A DNA stretch of 15,965 nucleotides from CAYYMX01 sp964473045 (GTDB lineage: Bacteria; Pseudomonadota; Alphaproteobacteria; Methylaequorales; Methylaequoraceae). Below, one piece after another: positions 8,209-15,588 of this stretch (positions are counted from its first letter, which is position 1; every line of letters starts with the position of its first letter). The DNA lies in assembly GCA_964473045.1 (NCBI GenBank), contig CAYYMX010000023.1, positions 1-15,965 on the forward strand. Direction: 5' to 3'. The notes beneath the pieces were generated by a model, which had not been told where the DNA came from, did no database searches, and saw only the letters and a program-made list of their open reading frames with translations. The position numbers and the translations under genes were made by a program.

Positions 8209-9819
8209 TCAACTTGAAAAATTAAAAAATGAGTTAAGTATCTTCATACATTTATATAGCAACGATTGTCTATTATTTTGTAATTTGATGTTCTCTGTAT
8301 TTACTGTCACATTATCAAGAAAATTATTTATTGGATCAGAAATTTTTTCTAAAAAATACAAATCAGGATGTGTCAATTTCTCAACATCTTTTAATTGAAC
8401 TTTACTAAATTTGTCAATCATCTCATTTAAAATATTTTCTTCTCTAGTTTCAAATAACTTAACATCTAGTTCTTTAAAATCTGTCTTGCTAGGGACAATT
8501 GATTCTAATCTTTTTAAAGCTTGCATAAAGCTTTTGCCTTTGGAAGTTTTGGTAAAACTGTCAAATATCTTTAAACTCCTATATGTCAAATAGGGATTAA
8601 AGCTCTTACCTGACAAATTTGATTTTATTAAATCATTAGAAAAGTCATTATTTAACAAAAAAACAGTTAACCTCTTATTAAAAAAGTTTGTTATTTCATG
8701 AAAATTAATTTTTTCATATAATTTTTGTGTTTCAAATAACTTTTTACAATCATCAAAAATCTTTGAAAAATCAATATTCAATTCTTTTTCTATTGAAATT
8801 TTTATAATAGATAAAACTGACCTTCTCAATCCAAAAGGGTCACCAGCTCCAGTAAGCTTTTTCTGTGAAAGAAAAAAACCAAAAATATTATCCATTTTTT
8901 GGGCTAACGACAAACAAAATGAAAGTTTATTGTTTTCCGAATGAGAAAAGTTAGTAAAATATTGTTGTGAAATAGCTAAGCATACTTCACTTTTAAAACC
9001 TTCAAGTGAAGCATAATAGCCACCAACCAACCCCTGCAGGGAAGGAAATTCTTTAACCATTTCTGTCGATAAGTCAGAAAGAGCAATCTTTAATTCTTTT
9101 ATAGTTTTATCATCTACTTTAAGTCCTATTCTAGTAGAAATAATTTTTGTTAAGACAACAATTCTGTGAACTCTATCAAATAAATTCCCAACACCATCAT
9201 AAAATATTATTCCCTTCAATTTTTCAACTCTATCTAAAAGAGTTAACCTTCTATCTTCATTAATGAAAAATAACGCATCACTAAATCTAGCTTTCAGAAC
9301 TTTTTGATTCCCCGAAATTAATATTTTATTTTTATCCTTGGCTTTATTTGAGACAAATCCAAAAGAATTCTCCAACTCTTTATCATTCTTTTGGAAATAA
9401 AAATAATCTTGTTTATCAGAAATAATTGTCTTCAACAAAAAGTTCGGTAATTTAAAGTATGTCTGATCATATTTTCCAACAAATAAATTTGGAAACTCAA
9501 CCGAATCTGAAACTTTTGTAACTAATCGATCATCAAACTCATTTTTTAATTTATTCAAAACACAAAAATTTTCTAGTTGTTTGTATATAATTCTTTTTCT
9601 TTCATGACCATCTAAAATAACCTTGCTATCCTTCATAATCTTTTTGTAAGAATTTAAATTCTTGCACTTCTGCTTTTTATTACTGTACTGATAATTACCA
9701 AAAACATAGATATCTGAAGAAATCCCAGCAAATTTAAAAGATATTTTTTTATTGTCAAAGATACAAAAAATATTTTTTATTGGTCTAATCCATTTTTCAT
9801 CAAAAGCAGACCACCTCAT
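8209..9819 (-). pseudogene. glyS: Glycyl-tRNA synthetase beta subunit, larger C-terminal part (out of frame with its N-terminus)
   Basis: This 536-residue stretch from the first ATG is the body of GlyS. MRWSAFDEKWIRPIKNI (1-17) matches the conserved 'S-M-x-W...RWxRP' region of the family. The C-terminus ends with the usual DNVTVNTENIKLQNNR tail, so nothing is lost there. GlyS pairs with GlyQ in the alpha2beta2 enzyme and supplies tRNA binding. The same frame stays open upstream as far as 9945 and encodes plausible missing GlyS residues (KKYIIFFKKKPSIKVADILK..., ending WKKS before MRW). There is no ATG, GTG or TTG in the part examined before MRW, so translation from 9819 would lose about 40 conserved residues. 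The N-terminal piece is at 9953-10237. I read the two as one interrupted gene. Confidence 0.85.
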
Positions 9820-9952
9820 AGATTTTTTCCACTTTATGGAAGATAAAATATCAGGAATATTACGTTTAAGAATATCAGCAACCTTTATACTGGGTTTTTT
9901 TTTAAAAAAAATAATATATTTTTTATTATTAAATATTTTTTTTTTTTAGTTT
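9820..9952 (-). other. Frame break inside glyS: TAA, 12-A run, coding remnant in a second frame
   Basis: Read on the minus strand, the N-terminal GlyS frame stops at TAA (9955-9953). The frame encoding the rest of GlyS has its own TAA at 9948-9946, then opens through a run of 12 A (9947-9936) into GlyS-like sequence ending at the MRW codon (9819). A single skipped base cannot join them, since a shift before the first stop meets the second. The simplest repair is one changed base (TAA to a sense codon) plus one fewer A in the run, giving about K-S-S-x-K-L-K-K-K-I-F-N-N-K-K-Y. The spacing then agrees with family members. The cause may be mutation, assembly error, or a real gene split. Confidence 0.75.
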
Positions 9953-10237
9953 TTAACTAGATTTAATATTGTTAGATTTAAGAAAACCTTTATTTGCTTT
10001 TTCATTCGCCGACGTTTGTGGCCCTTTTATCTCAGAGATCTCAGGCTTTGTAAGATTTGAGATTTTTTCAATAAATATTGTAAACCTTCTAGCAGTAGAA
10101 AAAACATTAAGTTTTAAAAAATTTATATTATTTTCATTCAGAAAAGTGGAAAAGAGGTTTTCAAACTCCTTACTTCCTAATTTCTGAGCACTTGATGGTA
10201 TTTCTTCTCCATAAATTTCTAAAACAAATTCACTCAT
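9953..10237 (-). pseudogene. glyS: Glycyl-tRNA synthetase beta subunit, N-terminal fragment (94 residues)
   Basis: MSEFVLEIYGEEIPSSAQK (1-19) is the canonical GlyS N-terminus. It is followed by NVFSTARRFTIFIEKI (44-59) and EIKGPQTSANEKANKGFLKS (69-88), which match the family's 'ATPRRL' and 'KGP...A...A..GF' blocks. The frame then ends after NIKSS where intact GlyS continues for several hundred residues. The ATG begins one base after the glyQ stop, the normal glyQ-glyS layout. A separate stable peptide is possible, but the matching downstream sequence in another frame argues for an interrupted gene. Confidence 0.85.
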
Positions 10238-10238
10238 A

Positions 10239-11078
10239 TTACTTTGAAATCATCTCACAACATTTTTTTACTATAGATCTTATTCTCAATATGTACGCTT
10301 GTCTTTCCGAAACTGATATTAGTCCTCTTGAATCAAGAAGATTAAAAGAGTGGCTAGCCTTAATACACAATTCATAAGCTGGTATTGGTAGTTTTTTTTT
10401 TAACAATAACTCTGTATTCTTTTCAAGATAATTAAAAGATTCAAAAAGATAATCTTTCGAAGCATACAAAAAATTGTAGGCCGATGATTGTTCTTCATTT
10501 AGTCTAAAAATGTCACCATAGGTAATCCCAGACTGATCCCAAACAATATCAAAAATATTTTCGATATTCTGAACATAAATTGCCAATCTTTCCAAACCAT
10601 ATGTTAATTCTAAACTAACAGGTTTACATTCAATACCTCCTATTTGTTGAAAATAGGTGAATTGACTTATTTCCATTCCATTGCACTGCACTTCCCATCC
10701 AAGGCCTGCAGCACCTAATGTAGGGCTTTCCCAATCATCTTCTATAAATTTAATATCATTTTCCTTTGGATTTACCGATATTTTATCTAAACTTTCAAGA
10801 TAAAGACTTTGAGAATCTTTTGGACTAGGCTTTATAATAACCTGGAGTTGAAAGTAATGTTGCAATCTATTAGGGTTTTTCCCATATCTTCCATCCGAAG
10901 GTCTTCTGCAAGGTTGAACAAACACAGCTTTCCAAGGGTTTTTTCCTATAGCTCTTAGTGCAGTTGAAGGATGAAAAGTAGCAGCTCCCATTTCCATATC
11001 AAAAGACTGGATCAAATGACACCCTTTTTTCATCCAATATGTTTGGAGATTAATAATTATTTCTTGGAATGTAAGCAT
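10239..11078 (-). CDS. glyQ: Glycyl-tRNA synthetase alpha subunit
   Basis: GlyQ is the class II catalytic subunit that charges tRNA-Gly with glycine, working in an alpha2beta2 complex with GlyS. From the ATG at 11078 it shows TFQEIIINLQTYW (3-15), SFDMEMGAATFHPSTALRA (25-43), VQPCRRPSDGRYGKNPNRLQ (54-73), GLGWEVQCNGMEISQFTYFQ (126-145) and LELTYGLERLAIY (156-168), all hallmark GlyQ blocks. About 279 residues is normal. A TTG at 11090 would add MKQQ; I prefer the ATG because the extra residues are unconserved. GlyQ appears intact, in contrast with the broken glyS one base downstream. It is the first gene of the glyQ-glyS-meaB run. Confidence 0.95.
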   Translation of the reverse strand: MLTFQEIIINLQTYWMKKGCHLIQSFDMEMGAATFHPSTALRAIGKNPWKAVFVQPCRRPSDGRYGKNPNRLQHYFQLQVIIKPSPKDSQSLYLESLDKISVNPKENDIKFIEDDWESPTLGAAGLGWEVQCNGMEISQFTYFQQIGGIECKPVSLELTYGLERLAIYVQNIENIFDIVWDQSGITYGDIFRLNEEQSSAYNFLYASKDYLFESFNYLEKNTELLLKKKLPIPAYELCIKASHSFNLLDSRGLISVSERQAYILRIRSIVKKCCEMISK

Positions 11079-11186
11079 CTGTTGTTTCAAATTTGAAAAA
11101 TTTTAGTTAAAATTAAACTTAAAAATACTATATTCAATAAATACCTGAAATTTAAATATTAAATTATCTAGTAACAATATTATAAA
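11079..11186. promoter_or_regulatory. Divergent intergenic region, glyQ / polyprenyl synthase
   Basis: These 108 A/T-rich bases separate divergent genes and should hold both promoters. On the minus strand a TATAGT hexamer (11132-11127) has TTTAAA 18 bases upstream, a modest sigma70-like candidate for glyQ. TTGTTA with a 17-base spacer to TAAATT on the same strand is a weaker alternative. On the plus strand no good pair is seen. There is no tRNA-like fold or T-box pattern that I can recognise. Confidence 0.35.
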
Positions 11187-12200
11187 ATGAAAGTAATAAA
11201 ACTAAATACTAATAAATTTAAAAACGTTTTCTTTCAAGAAATCCTTGAATGGCTGTCTGAAGACATAAGTCTAGTTAACAAAGAAATATTTAATTTGATG
11301 AAGAATGACTTGCCTCTAATTTCAGACTTATCTGGCTATATTATTTCATCTGGAGGTAAGAGAATTAGACCAATCTTAACATTAGCTTGTGCTAAGTTGT
11401 GCCATTATTCAGGCAATAGGCATCCCGGATTAGCTTCAGTGATTGAATTAATCCATACCGCAACACTTCTCCATGACGATGTTGTTGATAATAGTAAAAA
11501 AAGAAGAGGTAAAAAAACTGCAAACCTAGTTTGGGATAATAAGTCCAGTATACTTGTTGGTGACTATCTTTTAAGTAAAGCGTTCAGAATGTTAATTAAG
11601 GATGGGTCAACCAAATGCCTTGAAATAATTTCAAGAACATCAGTAAAAATTTCTGAAGGTGAAGTCAAACAATTAATGGCATCTAATAATTTTAAAACAA
11701 CAGAATCTCAGTATTTAGATATCATTACCTATAAGACAGCAGAATTATTTTCAGCTGCATGCGAAGTAAGTGGAGAAATCAGTGAAGTTAATGAAGAAAA
11801 AAAAACTGCACTAAGGGAATTTGGAAAATTTTTAGGAATAGCATTCCAGATAATTGATGACACTTTAGATTATTTTTTCAAAGATGATGTGATAGGTAAA
11901 GATTTAGGTAATGATTTCAAGGAAGGAAAAATGACACTCCCTTTAATTTTATGCTTTAAGAGGAGCAATAAAAAAGAGAAATCGCTACTGGAATATATAA
12001 CTAGAAAGAATTCTGTTACAATTAGTGATTTTAACTTAACAAAAAATCTAATGAAAAAGTATAATGTAGAAGAGGATTGCAAAAAAAAAGCTAATCATTT
12101 TTCTATCATGGCAAAAGATAGTTTAGGAGTTTTTCAAGCATCTCCCGAAAAAGAAAAAGTTTTAAAATTAGTGGATTTTTTAATATTAAGAACAAGCTAA
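11187..12200 (+). CDS. ispB: Polyprenyl diphosphate synthase (octaprenyl/decaprenyl type, ubiquinone side chain)
   Basis: This trans-prenyltransferase condenses isopentenyl diphosphate onto an allylic primer to make the ubiquinone tail. It has SGGKRIRP (55-62), the first aspartate-rich motif LLHDDVVD (94-101) with K-K-R-R-G after it, GD126-YLLSKAF, GEVKQL (158-163), TYKTAELFSAA (181-191), and the second motif FQIIDDTLDYF (220-230), then GKDLGNDFKEGKMTLPL (237-253). The length of 337 residues fits long-chain synthases. Product length cannot be set from sequence alone. An ABC1/COQ8-like kinase follows on the same strand, which supports a ubiquinone role over other polyprenyl products. Confidence 0.92.
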   Translation: MKVIKLNTNKFKNVFFQEILEWLSEDISLVNKEIFNLMKNDLPLISDLSGYIISSGGKRIRPILTLACAKLCHYSGNRHPGLASVIELIHTATLLHDDVVDNSKKRRGKKTANLVWDNKSSILVGDYLLSKAFRMLIKDGSTKCLEIISRTSVKISEGEVKQLMASNNFKTTESQYLDIITYKTAELFSAACEVSGEISEVNEEKKTALREFGKFLGIAFQIIDDTLDYFFKDDVIGKDLGNDFKEGKMTLPLILCFKRSNKKEKSLLEYITRKNSVTISDFNLTKNLMKKYNVEEDCKKKANHFSIMAKDSLGVFQASPEKEKVLKLVDFLILRTS

Positions 12201-12230
12201 CATGGAACATTTATTGCAGTGGGAATAGGT

Positions 12231-12350
12231 ATGCAAAAGTCTAAGATTATTAATACAAAACACTATTTTAAAATTAGATTAATTGAATTTATATCAAAAA
12301 ATTATTTTCCTATTACATTAATTTTCCTAATATTACTTTTCTATATTTAG
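12231..12350 (+). CDS. Possible 39-residue single-helix membrane microprotein
   Basis: The largest gap of the window (12201-12371) contains a short open frame starting at ATG 12231, with a purine-rich GGGAATAGG just upstream. It encodes a basic N-terminal half (MQKSKIINTKHYFKIR) and a hydrophobic C-terminal helix (YFPITLIFLILLFYI, 25-39), ending at TAG 12348-12350. That layout suits an N-in membrane microprotein. I do not recognise it. Hydrophobic short frames arise easily in AT-rich DNA, so the case rests on the unusual size of the gap and the ribosome-site-like purines. Confidence 0.3.
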   Translation: MQKSKIINTKHYFKIRLIEFISKNYFPITLIFLILLFYI

Positions 12351-12371
12351 TTTTTCTATTAATTTGTCATA

Positions 12372-13706
12372 ATGGATGAATTAAATAAATTCTCAAAACG
12401 AGTTAAAAGATATGCTGATTTAGGTGGTTCAGCAAGCATTCTAGCTGTCAAATACTTTGGCTCTAAAATATTTAATGACCATAATGATGTGATGAATGCC
12501 GAAGAGCTTGGCAGAATGCTAGGGGGTCTGAAAGGACCAATAATGAAGATTGCACAATTAATTTCTACTGTTCCTGATCTACTTCCCCAAGAATATATAA
12601 GTGAACTTACTAAACTTCAGTCCAATGCACCTCCAATGGGGTGGAATTTTGTTAAAAGAAGAATGACAAATGAATTAGGAGAAAATTGGACAAAAAAATT
12701 TGAATTTTTCGATAGGGAACCTTTTGCTGCAGCTTCACTTGGACAAGTTCATAAAGCTTTTTATAAAAAAAAAAGTGTGGTCTGTAAATTACAATACCCG
12801 GATATGCTTTCAATTGTAGAAGCAGATATCAATCAACTTAAACTTATTTTTTCTATTTATAAAAAATTAGACCAAAGTATAGATACTTCAGAAATTCAAA
12901 AGGAAATTTCATCTAGGGTTAGAGAAGAGCTTGATTATAACAGGGAAAAAAAAAATGTTTATTTGTTTAAACATATTTTTAAAAACTTCAAGAATATAAA
13001 AGTACCTGGAATATTTGATGAAATATCTACTAAAAGACTTCTTTGTATGAGTTTTTTAAAAGGAAAAAAATTACTGGAATTTAAAAATAACAGTCACTTA
13101 GATAGAAAAACTATTACTTTAAATATGTTTAGAGCTTGGTATTATCCATTTTACAACTATGGATTAATCCATGGTGACCCTCACCTTGGCAACTATTCAG
13201 CTGATGAAAAACTAAATATTAATCTTCTGGATTTTGGATGCATAAGAATTTTTAGACCATCTTTTGTTAAAGGAGTTATTAATCTTTATTACTCTATATT
13301 AAATAACAATGAGGAATTAGCAGTAAGTGCATACAAAAGTTGGGGGTTTAAAAATATTACAAAAAAATTAATAAAAATACTGAATATTTGGGCAAAATTC
13401 TTATATTCTCCACTTTTGGAAGATAGAGTTAGAAAAATGCAAGAAACAAATTCAACTGCTTATGGGGCTGAGGCAGCTTCCAAAGTTCACGCAGAACTAA
13501 AAAAAATTGGTGGAGTAAAACCACCAAGGGAGTTTGTTTTTATGGATAGAGCTGCAATAGGGTTAGGTTCAGTTTTTCTTCACTTAGATGCAAAAATAAA
13601 TTGGTATAAAGAATTTCATGAATTGATAGATGGATTCAATGAGAAAAAAATTAAAAAAAATCAAGAAGCTTCATTAAATCTAGTTAAAATGGAAGAAGTG
13701 AATTAA
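12372..13706 (+). CDS. ABC1/UbiB/COQ8-family atypical kinase-like protein
   Basis: Members of this family (bacterial UbiB, mitochondrial COQ8/ADCK) support ubiquinone biosynthesis through an ATPase activity tied to the COQ enzyme complex. The signature helix motif KxGQ reads K59-I-A-Q62. Next come the Ala-rich loop AAASLGQVHKA (119-129), ATP-binding Lys139 in VVCKLQYP, the EELDYN segment (185-190), catalytic HGDPHLGN (267-274) and metal-binding DFG (287-289). At 444 residues it lacks the long C-terminal membrane tail of E. coli UbiB and looks closer to COQ8/ADCK3-like alphaproteobacterial proteins. It lies 171 bases downstream of the polyprenyl synthase. Its last 23 bases overlap the convergent TetR/COQ9-like gene. 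Confidence 0.88.
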   Translation: MDELNKFSKRVKRYADLGGSASILAVKYFGSKIFNDHNDVMNAEELGRMLGGLKGPIMKIAQLISTVPDLLPQEYISELTKLQSNAPPMGWNFVKRRMTNELGENWTKKFEFFDREPFAAASLGQVHKAFYKKKSVVCKLQYPDMLSIVEADINQLKLIFSIYKKLDQSIDTSEIQKEISSRVREELDYNREKKNVYLFKHIFKNFKNIKVPGIFDEISTKRLLCMSFLKGKKLLEFKNNSHLDRKTITLNMFRAWYYPFYNYGLIHGDPHLGNYSADEKLNINLLDFGCIRIFRPSFVKGVINLYYSILNNNEELAVSAYKSWGFKNITKKLIKILNIWAKFLYSPLLEDRVRKMQETNSTAYGAEAASKVHAELKKIGGVKPPREFVFMDRAAIGLGSVFLHLDAKINWYKEFHELIDGFNEKKIKKNQEASLNLVKMEEVN

Positions 13707-14259
13707 TTTTTTTTAAAAACTTCTCTGATAACGATAAAAGTTTGTCTAGCTCAGCCATAGTTTTTGATAATTCCTTAGAATTGTCATCAAGCCAAATCTT
13801 AAAGACATAGGCATATATAAAAAAGATGAGATTTTTTTTGAAAAAATCTTTTGGTGATTCTGAGTAAGAATTCGTGAGTTCCAAATAAAAATCAAGAGAA
13901 TTTAAAACATTTTTCGAAATTTTTTTTAAAATCATAGGATTGTTTTTTGAAGTTAACAATATACTTTTCAAAGAATCCTTATAGGGAGACAATAATTCAA
14001 ATCTTATCATAATTAACTCAAACAAATTATCTTTAGTTGATGATAAATTAAAATCTTCAAAAGAAATTCTTTTTTCAACCTCTTCATCAATCATTCTGGA
14101 AAATTCATCTAAAATTGAATTTTTTGAATTAAAAATTTTTTTTAAATCTGTTAATGAAATCTTTTCTTTTTTTGACAATTTGGTGAGACTGAAATTTGCC
14201 CAACCTGAATTTTTAATTAAATCAAAAGCTTTGACTATTATAGCGTTTTTTTCCAGCAT
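13684..14259 (-). CDS. TetR-fold protein, COQ9-like or TetR-family regulator
   Basis: The N-terminal region (about 5-55) fits a TetR helix-turn-helix: IVKAFDLIKNSGWANFSLTKL, then KEKISLTDLKKIFNSKNSILDEF. The C-terminal half is all helical. Its end, YVFKIWLDDNSKELSKTMAELDKLL (151-175), resembles the W-x-x-D-x-S-x5-T-x3-LD stretch that closes COQ9 proteins, which use a TetR fold to bind quinone precursors rather than DNA. The setting (a COQ8-like kinase overlapping tail to tail by 23 bases, and a polyprenyl diphosphate synthase nearby) favours a quinone link. A conventional TetR repressor of these genes or of apt remains possible. The family fold is fairly sure; the function is inferred. Confidence 0.65.
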   Translation of the reverse strand: MLEKNAIIVKAFDLIKNSGWANFSLTKLSKKEKISLTDLKKIFNSKNSILDEFSRMIDEEVEKRISFEDFNLSSTKDNLFELIMIRFELLSPYKDSLKSILLTSKNNPMILKKISKNVLNSLDFYLELTNSYSESPKDFFKKNLIFFIYAYVFKIWLDDNSKELSKTMAELDKLLSLSEKFLKKINSLLPF

Positions 14260-14363
14260 TTTATTGAATTCAAGTTGTAATTGAAATATTTATATATATT
14301 CTGTTAGAGATGTAAAACAAAAAATGGATTTAAAATATTGAATTAATCCTATTCTGAATTCTA
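14260..14363. promoter_or_regulatory. Divergent intergenic region, TetR/COQ9-like gene / apt
   Basis: This 104-base spacer is A/T-rich with an alternating TATATATAT stretch (14290-14299). It must contain the starts of both divergent transcripts if each gene has its own promoter. I could not find a well-spaced -35/-10 pair or a convincing operator-type palindrome that would indicate TetR autoregulation. Confidence 0.3.
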
Positions 14364-14876
14364 ATGAATATAAAGGAAATTGAGAGTTATATTTCTAAGA
14401 TACCTGACTATCCTAAGCCAGGTATACTTTTTTATGATATTTCAAGCTTAATTTATAATGAAAAAGCTTTTTCTGCTAGTATAGAAGTATTAAAAAAAGC
14501 TATAAAAAACTACAAATTTGATATTATTGCAGCTATAGATGCTAGAGGTTTTATTTTTGGTTCAGCATTGGCATTAAGTTTTGGGGTTGGACTCGTAATG
14601 ATAAGAAAACATAACAAATTGCCTAATAAAACTTTTAGCTACGAGTATGATTTAGAATATGGAAAAGATATTCTTGAAATTAACCAGGAACTTCAAAATA
14701 AAAGTTGCTTAATTATTGATGATCTTCTTGCAACAGGTGGAACGGGTTCAGCTGCTGTTGAACTAATAAAAAAATCAAAGGGGGATGTTTGTTGTTTTGC
14801 AACCTTAATAGAACTAAACTTTTTAGAAGGCAGAAAAAAGTTTGACATCCCTGTAGAAAGTATAATTCAGTACTAA
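14364..14876 (+). CDS. apt: Adenine phosphoribosyltransferase
   Basis: Apt salvages adenine to AMP using phosphoribosyl pyrophosphate in the cytosol. The 170-residue length is typical. Seen are ISKIPDYPKPGILFYDIS (10-27) at the N-terminus, AAIDARGFIFGSALAL (55-70), the flexible-loop segment MIRKHNKLPNKT (79-90), the YEYDLEYGKDILEI block (93-106), and the PRPP-binding loop LIIDDLLATGGTGSAA (115-130). All agree with type I Apt proteins. One base separates its stop from the start of the following proton-channel gene, so they are probably cotranscribed, although no functional link is apparent. Confidence 0.95.
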   Translation: MNIKEIESYISKIPDYPKPGILFYDISSLIYNEKAFSASIEVLKKAIKNYKFDIIAAIDARGFIFGSALALSFGVGLVMIRKHNKLPNKTFSYEYDLEYGKDILEINQELQNKSCLIIDDLLATGGTGSAAVELIKKSKGDVCCFATLIELNFLEGRKKFDIPVESIIQY

Positions 14877-14877
14877 T

Positions 14878-15588
14878 ATGACAAGAGATCACAAATTATT
14901 TTTAAAATGGATGGTCCAGTTTGGTATGATTTTTTTTTTCATATATTTTGTTTACGATCAGGATTTAATTTTAAAAATTCTTTCTTCTGACAGAAGTTAT
15001 ATAACAAGTTTAATTCTTTTTTTATTTTTTGTTGTTAGTACTCATTGTTCTTATTTTACATTTATTATTTCATCAGAACTAAATAAGGCTCACATAATAA
15101 AAAAAAATCTTCTAAGAGAAAATGTAAAGCTTAGGATTGTTGATGAACGTTTAATACTTACCTCTAAAGGCGAAATTTCTAGCGGAATTGTTTGTGATTA
15201 TTTTAAAGATTTGATTGGATTAAAAAAAGGTGGTGCTACAACTCATGTGCAAATTCTTGAGACATATATAAAAAAAACTATTAATTACTACGAATTTGGA
15301 TGGTTTTGCTCAGACATCATGCTCAAATTAGGTTTAATTGGGACTGTCATAGGTTTTATTATTATGCTTGGCTCCTTGTCAGACATTACCACTTTTGATG
15401 TTACACTTCTTCAAGGTGTTTTGACTACAATGGGAAGCGGAATGGGTGTAGCTCTCTACACTACATTATCTGCTCTTGTTGCAGGAGTATTGATTGCAAT
15501 ACAATATTTTAATCTTGAAAGCGGTTGTGAAGAACTTTTTTCTGTTCTCAACCAAATCTCAGAAATTAGTATTGATAGTAGCTTATAA
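14878..15588 (+). CDS. MotA/TolQ/ExbB-family proton-channel protein
   Basis: These inner-membrane subunits form a pentameric ring around a partner helix and convert proton flow into mechanical work. The 236-residue protein has hydrophobic helices at about 9-27, 41-63, 149-167 and 190-211, with a cytoplasmic segment between helices 2 and 3. The family signature is the third-helix stretch LKLGLIGTVIGFIIMLGSL (149-167) followed by TMGSGMGVALYTTLSALVAG (184-203). Four predicted helices is closer to MotA than to three-helix ExbB/TolQ, though the sequence signature is of the general superfamily. The next gene starts within its stop codon (TAATG) and supplies a plausible partner. The transport or signalling role is unknown. 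Confidence 0.85.
   Translation: MTRDHKLFLKWMVQFGMIFFFIYFVYDQDLILKILSSDRSYITSLILFLFFVVSTHCSYFTFIISSELNKAHIIKKNLLRENVKLRIVDERLILTSKGEISSGIVCDYFKDLIGLKKGGATTHVQILETYIKKTINYYEFGWFCSDIMLKLGLIGTVIGFIIMLGSLSDITTFDVTLLQGVLTTMGSGMGVALYTTLSALVAGVLIAIQYFNLESGCEELFSVLNQISEISIDSSL

Noticed and set aside
9752..9949. Plus-strand frame across the glyS break
   Set aside because: The minus strand there encodes recognisable GlyS sequence; the plus product is low-complexity Phe/Leu/Ile.
854..10237. Alternative genetic code with TGA as Trp
   Set aside because: Several genes with complete family-length C-termini end at TGA (asnB, the GT9 gene, glyS), in the right places, and Trp is encoded by TGG throughout.
14290..14300. 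Alternating TATATATATT as an operator or origin element
   Set aside because: Simple A/T alternation is expected in such AT-rich DNA, and no DnaA-box-like or dyad operator sequence accompanies it.
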